64,000 nucleotides of DNA. Source: Bostrychus sinensis (Eukaryota > Chordata > Actinopteri > Gobiiformes > Eleotridae). The stretch lies in NCBI GenBank assembly GCA_020698575.1, contig CM036256.1:3837408-3901407 (forward strand). Reading direction: 5' to 3'. The notes under the pieces are model-generated. The model did no database searches, was not told the origin of the DNA, and saw only the letters and a program-made list of their open reading frames with translations. The translations under genes were made by a program, and so were the position numbers. The stretch's first letter is position 1. Each line of letters opens with the position of its first letter. This document shows positions 55,571 to 64,000 of the stretch, piece after piece.

Positions 55571-56245
55571 TTAAAGTTACACTGTGTAACTTTTCTCCTA
55601 AATATGTGGGGCATACTGACTTGTTTTTGTGATTTTTTGAGCGATTATAAGTCCTGAGGTGGATCTGTTGCTCCGAGCGGGGCTTCTGTACTGAGAAACC
55701 GCCCTCGCAACTTGGCCGGGAGCGCTCCGCTGTTGAGGAAGAGTCACGTGACAGGGAACGACTTGAGGTGCAGTATAACCAGGAAGCTACTTTTAGCGTT
55801 GTTATTTTCGCCAGTTCGTCAGGGCCGAAGGACACAAGAAGATGAAGACAATGTCGGACGAGGCAAGAAAAAGAAAATGTGAAAGGGACCGCACCAGATC
55901 ACAGACAAGAGTCAACATCGGACAGACTTTTGCTCGCTGGCGTCAGATGAGAGACAGAGAAGGCTGCAAATCGGATCACGTTTTTGCTTCTTTATTGTTG
56001 GGCAGGTAAATTAGCCTCTTTATTTTTTCTTTAGAACGTGCTTTTTCATACAGTTATTAGTTGTTTTTACTGCAACCATTGCGCGATATTTGTTGATAAG
56101 CTAACGCTAGCGCTAACTCTATAGAAGATCCAGTCCAAACTTCCAAAGGTAGCAGCAGGTCAACTAAAGTTGAAACAATGATGGAAATAGACGCACGCTC
56201 GCACAGTTTCAGAAGGAGGAGGGGCCCTAGTGTTTACGTTTTGTC
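55571..56245 (+). mobile_element. TTAA-flanked TIR element copy 2, right end lost
   Basis: It starts TTAAAGTTACACTGTGTAAC and is the reverse complement of 13014-13742 for about 670 bp up to GGGCCCCTAGTGTTTACGTTTTG-like sequence, where similarity stops before the other end. CACGTG and the short exon are retained. Confidence 0.7.
55842..56005 (+). CDS. Short 5' exon carried inside TTAA element copy 2
   Basis: ATG-initiated frame of 54 codons (MKTMSDEARKRKC..., RVNIGQTFARWRQMRD, SLLLG) ending at donor AG/GTAAAT. It is intact in both copies. No downstream exon was found in the following kilobases. Confidence 0.4.
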
Positions 56246-56355
56246 ATTTGTCTACAACTGGTTATGGTCAGAAGCCTTGTGGTGGGGTGATACAAACACA
56301 ATCACATTAACACAGGCAAGTTGTGGAAATTTTGGTGAAACATGAACTTGGATCG
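56246..56355. other. Junction sequence
   Basis: It separates the truncated TTAA element from the LINE fragment; nothing recognised. Confidence 0.3.
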
Positions 56356-56900
56356 ACGATCGTCTTATTTCTTTGCAAGGAAAGGTCAGGCAGCAGAGTG
56401 ACTGCAGGAATCAAGCAGATCTGACCCCGAGCGTTGGGAAAGGAGGGCTTTTAAACAGATTTTACACAGAACAATGGGGCAAAAGGGAACAGCTGGCAAA
56501 GACAACACAAGGCAAACACAAGGAGAAAAGAACTCCTAAAAGGCAAAAATGCACAAGTTTCAGTGTAACATGTACAGGTCCACAGATTTGGAATGAGATT
56601 GACACCATGATAAAAGAATCAACATCTCTGTCTATTTTCAAAAAAAGATTAAAACAAAAATTGCTATTAAATTATGTAAATTTCTAAACCCTGCATGGCT
56701 GGTTCCCATCAAGTAAACTTATGTAAAAGCTGTATGTGTTTAAATTGTAAACTATAAATTAGTATCTGATGTGTAAAACTTAATCTAATGAACTATGAAT
56801 TAATGTTTAGGATTTCTAGGTCTGAGATAAATGTAGGTGTTAGGTATTTGTTTATAATTGTATGTATGTTTATGAAATGTCTGGGCCCCTATTTATAACT
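56356..56900 (+). mobile_element. LINE ORF C-terminal fragment
   Basis: The open frame 56373-56687 ends with CTGPQIWNEIDTMIKESTSL and SIFKKRLKQKLL, the usual C-terminal pattern of fish LINE polyproteins (a tWN...I...SL..FKK..K motif). AT-rich 3' UTR follows. Confidence 0.6.
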
Positions 56901-58257
56901 TGAACTTGAAAGTGACATCCTAATTCATTTCAAAGGCTAAGGAAGGACGGGAAACAACAAGGGAGGTGAGGTCCTGAATTTACACCTTGCTTACACTTTC
57001 ACAGAGTTTCACAAACAATCTATGATCAAAAGTCACAAAACAACAAGCAGCATACAAAAAACAATCAGTTTCTAAAATTTCCATAACAGAGGTGAAGTGT
57101 CTAACGGTCCAATGCATTCCTACTGCAACCTCAAATAATCCTTTTTACACACAGCTCCTCTGGGTTTGAGCGCCTTTATTATCGCTACGTTTCATTAATC
57201 TTATGTGCAATGTCACTACACAGAGAAAAGTTGAGCACAAACAAGTTACACAGAACTTTCAAACATCTGATCACTGAGGACGCAGCACGAGGGCCGTCCA
57301 GGAATCACGAGCAGGGTCAGAAAGTTCGTACAAACAGAGCGCTCCTAAAGATTTGGAGTGTGTTTGGACAAAGGTGGAGAGAACCCAGAGGAACACAGAG
57401 AGTAACATGTTCTTACAATTTTCTTTATAATATGTTCTTAAGAAACTCACTCAGATTTAGAAGAGAGTCAGAGCAGATGAGAACTGACTCAGAGATGTTT
57501 CCTGGACCTGACTAACGCCGAGTGACGTCTGAAGAACGTCTCTGAGGGCAGCGATGTGTTGGACGTGTTAACAGTTTGTTTATGATGTGTGGTCATCAAA
57601 AATTCCTCTTTTCTTACCCAAAAGTAGTAGAATTTTTCAGAGGTTACTTCCTGTTTCATGATAAACAGTAAATAAATAATAATAATAATAATAATGATGG
57701 TTTAACCTTTTTTTTTATTTGTATAGCACCATTCATACACAGAGTAATTCAAAGTGCTTTACAGAAAAAAGGCAAGTTTAAAAGTACAAAGACAAGAATC
57801 ACAATTTAAACAATAAAATCTAATTTAAAAAGTATAATTAAGAATCAATTTAAATCTTATGCCTTGCTTTAAAAAAGTACTGTTCGTGTGGTTAACTACA
57901 AGACTTTTAGTTTGAACTTTAAACTGCGATAAAATCATCAAAGTTCAGTCTTTTCAGTATTTCATCATAAACGGCGCTGTCCTAAAGATAGAGTTTTGTG
58001 GCCATCCAAGGTTCCTCTTTTACTTCTTACTCAAAAGTAGAATTCTTCAAAAGTTACTTCCTTCCTTTTACTGTTGTTAAACATTAAATAAAACAGTCAG
58101 ACACTGAGGTTTGGAGGTGTAACACTTTTTTTTTGTCCTGCAGTGTTACACAATTTTGAAGTTGAATACAAAGAATATTAAATAATAATTCAAATATAAA
58201 TCAGTCGTATAAAAAGTAATGTAAGAAGAGGTTTCTGTCTCACAGCAGGACAGTCAC
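56901..58257. other. Intergenic with a retroposon tail
   Basis: A piece at about 57705-57775 (minus strand GTAAAGCACTTTGAATTACT, then ATGGTGCTATACAAAT) is the common fish retroposon 3' end. (AAT)n lies at 57670-57693. Nothing else is recognised. Confidence 0.4.
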
Positions 58258-58738
58258 CAGAGGTAGAATGTAACTAAGTAAAGTACTTAGTTACTTTACT
58301 TAAGTACATTTTTCATGTATTTGTACTTTTCACTCCACTACATTTCTGAGTTGGTTTTGAGTACAAAGTATTTTGAGTTTTGGTTTAAAATCCTGTGTTT
58401 TTATTGTACCCTCATTGTAGACACACAGTACTTAAATATAACAGATGCAGTAAAGTAGTACACACAGTACTTCAATATAACAGATGTAGTAAAGTAGTAC
58501 TGCTTTAGAAACATCAGAATAATAAATTATAACAGATTCAGTTTCTTCTACTGCAGCAGTTTGTTCATTTCATCTGGAATCAGCCAAATTCCTCACATTT
58601 AACTCATTCATGAGCTGTCAAAATACTTTCACTTAAGTAGAAATTTTAAGGTGATACTTTTATTTTAACTTTATTAAATTTTTGCTCCTTTATCAGTGCT
58701 TTTAGTTAAGTAAAGTAATTGAGTAGTTCTTCCACCAT
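58258..58738. mobile_element. AAGTAC-rich teleost MITE
   Basis: Starts AGGTAGAATGTAACTAAGTA and ends AAAGTAATTGAGTAGTTCTT CCACC, with TTTGTACTTTTCACTCCACTAC inside in broken form. The pattern of a very common fish MITE. An internal ~53-bp repeat (ACACACAGTACTT-AATATAACAGATG) is at 58420-58500. Confidence 0.6.
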
Positions 58739-59160
58739 TGGCCTTCACTACAATTTGGCCGTTTATTTTCTTGTCATAAATGATTAAACATGTTTGTCTT
58801 GGTAACTTCACACAGATATCACTGTCCAATCATAAGCAATGATTTTGTAAAACTACAGCTGTCACACTGCAGGACACCAAACAGAACACGTCTCAACAGT
58901 TTTTGAGAAAATAAGGATTTTACTCAAATGAATAATAAAATAAGAGTTTCCTTTGGCCTCAGCTCCAGAGTCTGCCTGCTCTGTAAACGACAGATGGGTC
59001 CTGCAGGTTTTGTTTAAAAACCTGATTTTTCAGGTCACACTGCAGGACGCCATTTTGATTACAGGATTAAACGTCTTTAAAATGTTATTGTAGGATTCAG
59101 GTGCAGTTAAAAGTGTTGTTTTATTAACGTAAAAATATGTGACATCAAGCCAAAAACTTT
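58739..59160. other. Intergenic, no feature seen
   Basis: No exon-like or repeat signal recognised. Confidence 0.35.
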
Positions 59161-59455
59161 ATGTAAAATGTTTTAAGTCTCGTCTTAAAACCCACTTTTA
59201 TTCTCTGGCTTTTAACTCGACATGAACTGTGTGGTCCTCTGTCTTTTATTGTTTTGTTATTCTTATTTAATTCTTGGTATTTATTTCTTATTTTATTGTA
59301 TTACTTTTATTTGGTTTTGCTAGTTCTTATTATTTAACGGGGACTGGTGGAGCTGAATAGACTAATTTATTTTTATTTATTGTTCTATGTGCAGCACTTT
59401 GGAAACGGTTTTGTTTGTAAAATGTCCTGTACAAATAAAGTGGATTTGGATTTAT
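59161..59455 (+). mobile_element. Retroposon 3' end
   Basis: AAGTCTCGTCTTAAAACCCA at the start and GCAGCACTTTGGAAACGG with TGTACAAATAAAGTGGATTTG at the end are typical of fish retroposon tails. Confidence 0.5.
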
Positions 59456-59915
59456 GAGCTATCCCAGACACTTATTTTGGAAATGTTACAGTCACATTAC
59501 TGGACTTAGGCATAGCTCATGTGCCACAGCAGCGCTCTGAGAAGCTTAGACCTGGAAAAGTCCAATAAAAATCTTATCTATCATTTTTATTATCATTAAA
59601 AATTGTCAGAAAAAATGCAGAGTGAGCCTGGAGGAGAACCAGATGTGTTCAGTAACATTCCTGCCACATTCCCACGCTCCGGAGTACACAGTATCACCGC
59701 AGCTCTGTCAGTGCGGCCTCAGTCTCGGCCGGACCGCCTCATTCAGGAGAGATGCTTCTGGAACGAGTCATTTTTCGTTTACTCGTCCTGGGCCCATGTT
59801 TCTCAGAAATGTAATGGTTTTAATCAAACATCTCCCTGTAAACAACTAATACTGCTGCGCTCCATTCAGTCATCCTCACTGACTCATAACCATGCTGTAA
59901 TGCTGTTTCCACCTC

Positions 59916-60106
59916 AAAAGCAAAATGATGGTGGATTTTGTGTTTGTGGTGTGTTTGGGAGTTTGTGTGTCTGCGCTCGCGGTCTCCTCCCTCTCAGGTA
60001 AGGACTGATCAGAGACAGAGAGAGAAAGTTATGTAACACAACGTCTGGGTTTAATTAAATTCTGTTCTGAGGAAAAGGCTCGAAAAGATTAAAGTGACAC
60101 TACAGA
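59916..60106 (+). pseudogene. Inverted copy of f3 exon 1 with its donor site
   Basis: 191 bp are identical to the complement of 52540-52730 except for one base deletion (GATTAAAG versus GATTTAAAG). They include the two ATG codons (59925, 59928), the entire 24-residue signal peptide and the donor TCAG/GTAAGG (after 59997). No exon 2 homologue follows in the next 3.9 kb. It is either a recent inverted fragment duplication or the first exon of another f3 copy extending beyond the window. Confidence 0.85.
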
Positions 60107-60404
60107 TACTGCTAAAGGTTACACGAGAACTTTATATACAACAATATTCTTTTAAATATTGATAATCAAGGAAACACAAGTATTTAACTAAAGACAACAA
60201 CAGTTATAATTACTTTTGCTACTACTACTTCTTCTATACTACTGCTACAACTAATACTGTTACTACTACTACTACTGCAACTGCCATTACTACTACTACT
60301 TCTATAGTAACTACTGCTCTTACCACTACTACTTTTTGTTTAGGCTCAAAAAGATATACAAAACATTTCTGTGTATTCCCATAATCTGCTAAATCGACTT
60401 TTCC
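60107..60404 (+). other. Intergenic with CTA microsatellites
   Basis: TACTACTACT tracts at 60210-60335; no coding signal. Confidence 0.4.
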
Positions 60405-60720
60405 TCTCTTTTAACCATGTTATAATGTTTCCTCTTCAAAAAGTCCTGTATGCTGAGGCGCTGCCCTTCTCCAGAGCTGAAAACGCTCGTTCTCACAGCT
60501 CTACATAGACACGGTGAAACCAGGAAGTGCTCCTGCGCGTTTCTAAAGCCCAGACACCGTCACCGGACTCGTTCTGATCATTTCAGCCTTAAACCTCCGT
60601 CACTAACGAAGCATCAGCTCAGAAATCTGTTACCGTTTTGTTGCTGTGCTAATTAGCCATTTTGTGCTCTGTTCAGTCCCCAATGTTGCCAGCAGGGGGC
60701 GACAGACACCTAATTCAAAC
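60405..60720 (-). repeat. Dispersed repeats, family D and C pieces
   Basis: TTTAACCATGTTATAATGTT, CTTCTCCAGAGCTGAAAACG and GGCGACAGACACCTAATTCA are the reverse complements of family D and C blocks at 4560-4790 and 4035-4190. Confidence 0.45.
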
Positions 60721-61411
60721 GTTCTCTGCAGAGTCACAGTAAAAGCTCCACAAAAGATGTTTTCCACAGATACATTATTTTAAGTTATAAAACCTGAAAT
60801 ACTAATGCAAAGGAGTCCAACACTGTTTCAGAAAAATGACTGAGAAAAGCAGAATATAAGAAAAAGTACAGCTTCTTCATAACAATATTTCTCTGCTGTA
60901 ATTTTGTGATGTGCGTCTGCTATGAAGTAAGCATTTCTGTTCTGAGCTTAACTTAATATGTGCTGGATATTTGGTGTCACAGGGGACTGGGTTGATTCCT
61001 GCCTTATACGGCGAGTTTTCTCCTCTCTGCAGCTTTGCGCAAGGCTGTTTTGTACAAAAGGCAACAAACATTTACTGGAAGCAGCGCAGTGTCATGTTAG
61101 GTGTGGAGCTGCAGTAACAGAAGTGTTGAGTGTTAAAGTGAGTTACGTCAGTGAAAGGCATGTCTTTCCCGTCACAGTACACATTATACTACAATAATAC
61201 TTCATGTACTGCTTGGTTTGGACCAGAGCTGGACTCTCACTGAGTCAATAAACAGGACACAGCTTGGTCTGACGTGTTTTTCTTTATTTGAGGGAAATGG
61301 CTTTGAGGAATCTGAAATTAATCTGACCGCCCCACAGATCTTTCTGAAACAGTGTTGGACTCTGTTGCAGTATTTTAGGTTTTACAAATGAATGTATTTG
61401 TGTCTTCTTTT

Positions 61412-61540
61412 GCAGAGAGTGCTTGGATTAGGTGTCTGTTGCCCCCTGCTGGCAATGGTTGGGACTGGACAGAGGATAACATAGCAAATTAGCACAGCTG
61501 TTAGCAACATGATGCTAACAGATAGATTTCTGAGCTGATG
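61412..61540 (+). repeat. Dispersed repeat, family C copy
   Basis: TGCTTGGATTAGGTGTCTGT, CCCCCTGCTGG and TGTTAGCAACATGATGCTAA as at 4035. Confidence 0.5.
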
Positions 61541-61813
61541 CTTCGTAGTGATGGAGGTTTAAAGGTATTAGGGAGGATCTTTATAAATGTATTTTTTGCA
61601 ATATTTATTAAAACTACCTTCATTGCCCTGTATAAGGCTTATAAATTGGTGTATTAGAAAATATAATAATAATATTAATAAACTGTGGACTCTGTGGGAC
61701 TTAAAAAACCTCATCCAATCGTTTTCGTCATGAGTACGTTAACCATTGTTCCACGGACTCGCCATTCATTCGTTCATCTTCCTGGTTTCGGCGATAGTGC
61801 GCGTTCTTGTGCC

Positions 61814-61823
61814 TGCGCATGCG
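61814..61823 (+). promoter_or_regulatory. NRF1-like site in a TIR element
   Basis: TGCGCATGCG, a match to the palindromic NRF1 consensus, lies 88 bp before an ATG. A similar ACGCATGCGCAT lies at about 62381. Confidence 0.35.
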
Positions 61824-61910
61824 TACACACCATGTTTATGTAGCCCGGCATTAGCGCCGCGTTAGCGTCGTTAACATCGTAGCGCAGACAGCCTGACTTT
61901 GAAGAGCACA

Positions 61911-61959
61911 ATGGCTGAGGAAAACCGTGAACCGGGCGGTCACAAAAGGAAACTGTTTT
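61911..61959 (+). CDS. Short 5' exon-like ORF inside the TTAA element
   Basis: From ATG at 61911 the frame reads MAEENREPGGHKRKLF and meets a consensus-like donor GTAAGT at 61960. Reading through gives an immediate stop. This repeats the layout of the other TTAA elements: promoter-like leader, short first exon and donor. Confidence 0.3.
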
Positions 61960-62462
61960 GTAAGTGAACCAGAGGAGGAGGAGGAAAACTGTAGAAGAGC
62001 AGAATAAGGATGCTGTAGGAACAGAAAGGGCTTCAGACGATGCATTGGTTCGCCAAGTTTCTGCTGGACAGGTAACGTTTATCTTATCGTTTGAAAAAAA
62101 TGCCTTTTTTCTTTATCTGTTGAACCTTTTCAACTGCACAGCAGTCAGTTTGCTAATGCTACCAACAGCAGGAGACATATTTTTGCTCACATTTAGGGAC
62201 TGTGCATGTGACTGGGTCTGTGTGGGGAACTAGGTCAAAGGTCGCGCAAACAAACAATGCAGGTCTAGGTTTAGGTGAATCTCTGCTGATGCCGGCTGTA
62301 AACAAACACTCGTGTTCCAACGCTCGTGCACGTCGCTGTGGAGGAGTTCCTTGGAAAGGAACAGTGAAGGGCGGGGCCTGACGCATGCGCATTATTCAAA
62401 AAAGGACAAACAGTCGCTGGTTTCTCAGCAGTCGAAAAAATCCTCCCTAATATCTTTAAGGC

Positions 62463-62600
62463 TGAAATGATCAGAATGAGTCCTGTGACAGTGTCTGGGC
62501 TTTAGAAACGCACAGGAGCACTTCCTGGTTTCATGTGTTCATGTAGAGCTGTGAGACCGAGCGTTTTCAGCTCTGGAGAAGGGCAGCATACAGCAGGAAT
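62463..62600 (+). repeat. Dispersed repeat, family D copy
   Basis: CACTTCCTGGTTTCATGTGT and TTTTCAGCTCTGGAGAAGGG as at 4610-4680. Confidence 0.5.
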
Positions 62601-62605
62601 ATTCA

Positions 62606-62735
62606 TTCATTCATTCATTTTCTACTGCTTATTCCCGTTAGGGGTCGCGGGTGACTGGAGCCTATCCCAGTAACTTTGGGCCGAAGGCGGGGTACACCCT
62701 GGACAGGGGCCAGCTTGTCGCAGTAATTAAGTAAG
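62606..62735 (+). repeat. Common fish repeat with (ATTC)n head
   Basis: ATTCATTCATTCATTCATTT followed by GGGGTCGCGGGTGACTGGAG and GGCGGGGTACACCCTGGACA is a very common fish retroposon-type segment. Confidence 0.5.
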
Positions 62736-63414
62736 TAACAGCAGGAATATTCAACTATATTTTCTTATGGGCCAAATTGTGGGAAGGTTATTGTCGGTGT
62801 AGTGGCTATTTGTCCATAACTTAGAAAACTAACTTAAACAAACCAATCAAATAACCACTGAGGGACCGTCCAGGACCAGGTTTTACGCAGGTCTTTTAAC
62901 AAAAGGAATGTCCAAAACCAAGATACAAGTTTGTGCTGGTTTATTTACCATTTTCACAACAAACTTACAGACATTTGTGCTTGAGTCTGCAGCCTCTCCG
63001 TCTCTGGTAAAAAGCTATGTGCCCTCGATCCCTGCAGAGCCATCCCACATGGCCTATTTATACTAATACGTACCAGGTGGGTCATACAAATAAACTAAAC
63101 AAAAAATAAATAAATAACTAAACTAACTAATTTAACAAAGAAATAAACAATGAATAACAAATATAAATGCAAAATAAACGCAAATTAAAGCAAAAACAAA
63201 TGAACTTTAACCCATTTTAATCCAAACGAAATCATTAAACTACAAATAGCTCCAACAGTCGGGAATTACTGTATGTACACTTTAGTGAATATTAAATGAC
63301 TGATTTATTATTATTATTATTAAGATGGATTGAGGGCCGGTCTAACTTGACTGATGGGCCGGTTCTGGCCCCTGAGCCACCTGTTGAATAGCCCTGAGAT
63401 ACAGGCTTACTCAA
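62736..63414. other. Intergenic, possible element remnant
   Basis: AAATAAA-rich stretch (63090-63200) and TTATTATTATTATTATTAAG; no coding signal. Confidence 0.35.
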
Positions 63415-63520
63415 AGGTCCTGCTGAATGGACTTTTCCTCTCTTTTAACCATGTTCTAATGTTGTCTCCTCCTCAAACACAGACCTGGAGTAGTATTTTG
63501 TTTGAGTAATCCTGTATGCT
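63415..63520 (-). repeat. Dispersed repeat, family D copy, inverted
   Basis: TTTAACCATGTTCTAATGTT, GTCTCCTCCTCAAACACAGA and GAGTAATCCTGTATGCTGA mirror 4680-4770. Confidence 0.5.
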
Positions 63521-63616
63521 GATATCTTCTTCTCATAAATTTACCTTTTTCCTCCTGAGTTAGCTCATCTCTGCATGTCCCTGCAGGGCTAACACAGCTC
63601 TTAAAATGCTCGAGGT

Positions 63617-63780
63617 CAGTGCTTCTCAAACTTTTCAGGTTTGCCTTTACAAGTACAATCTTTAATGAACTAAAATTAGCCTAAATCTTGACTGAACAAA
63701 AACTAAAACAGGACTAAACAAGGTCTTTACCAAAAAAAGCGCCAACCCAATCAGGACTAAAACAGGAATGAAAATAAAGC
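63617..63780 (+). mobile_element. hAT-like element III, left end plus diverged 11-bp minisatellite
   Basis: CAGTGCTTCTCAAACTTTTC is the same type of end as elements I and II. About 40 bp inside, ACTAAAACAGGACTAAACAA and GGTCTTTACC units begin. The right end was not found before the window ends. Confidence 0.5.
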
Positions 63781-64000
63781 AGTGTAGCTCCAGGTTTTAC
63801 CTTGGGAAATTGAAGACTTTTTTAAGACTTTTTAACACCACTTAGAGTGAAATTCAAGGCCTGCATCGTCAACAACAGAACAAAAATCTTCATAAACTTT
63901 ATACAAAGGAATTATCTGTATTACTCTGAAAAGGTTTTATTTTAAAAGTCTAACACAGATGAAAGAACTCCAGAGCTGCATTAAAAATCATAACTAAATG

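Larger units (their letters stand above)
61560..62462. mobile_element. TTAA-ended TIR element with promoter-like interior
   Basis: Ends TTAAAGGTATTAGGGAGGAT and ATCCTCCCTAATATCTTTAA are inverted repeats (19/20), both including TTAA. The interior is CpG-richer than the surroundings and contains an NRF1-like TGCGCATGCG and a short ATG exon (61911). Confidence 0.65.

Noticed and set aside
59603..60001. 132-codon + strand frame covering the inverted exon 1
   Set aside because: It reads the exon 1 copy in the wrong frame; the real frame starts at 59925 with MMVDF.

Overview
The window is vertebrate nuclear DNA, most probably from a teleost fish. It has multi-exon genes with GT-AG introns, fish-type MITEs, SINE and LINE tails, microsatellites and a very large minisatellite. 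Nothing bacterial (operons, ribosome binding sites, CRISPR) is present.

Left third (1-18.1 kb, + strand): the 3' part of an endocytic-adaptor-like gene. Nine exons join in frame into an 821-residue C-terminal segment: coiled coil, acidic linker, NPF and DPF motifs, and a large last main exon with eleven NQEV/NQEL repeats. The DPF block resembles the EPS15/EPS15L1 family, but the exact orthologue is not settled. Its upstream exons lie outside the window. Its introns hold TIR elements, several with readable target-site duplications.

Middle (18.1-34 kb): the intergenic space between two convergent genes. It holds a hAT-like element filled with an 11-bp minisatellite (18.46-20.14 kb), a decayed LINE with a microsatellite tail (about 24.4-23.06 kb), a diverged local duplication and an 8.3-kb array of the same 11-mer with a 2.6-2.9-kb higher-order structure.

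Right half (33.9-52.8 kb, - strand): a complete tissue factor (coagulation factor III, F3) gene. Seven coding exons join to 289 residues, with both extracellular disulfide pairs, a transmembrane helix and a short cytoplasmic tail. The locus is structurally extraordinary. The terminal exon (transmembrane, tail, 3' UTR and poly(A) signal) is present four times in tandem with identical coding sequence, separated by the 11-bp minisatellite. Intron 2 carries about 33 extra copies of the last ~42 bp of exon 2 plus its 5' splice site, alternating with (TAG)n tracts. A nearly identical 191-bp inverted copy of exon 1 lies 7.2 kb upstream of the gene.

Right end (52.9-64 kb): a second minisatellite-filled hAT-like element with a 7/8 target-site duplication, the left end of a third, TTAA-flanked elements carrying promoter-like sequence and short 5' exons, retroposon tails and no further recognisable host gene.

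Main theme: the 11-bp minisatellite sits inside a hAT-like element in at least two places and was probably dispersed that way. Around F3 it may have driven multiplication of the last exon by unequal recombination.
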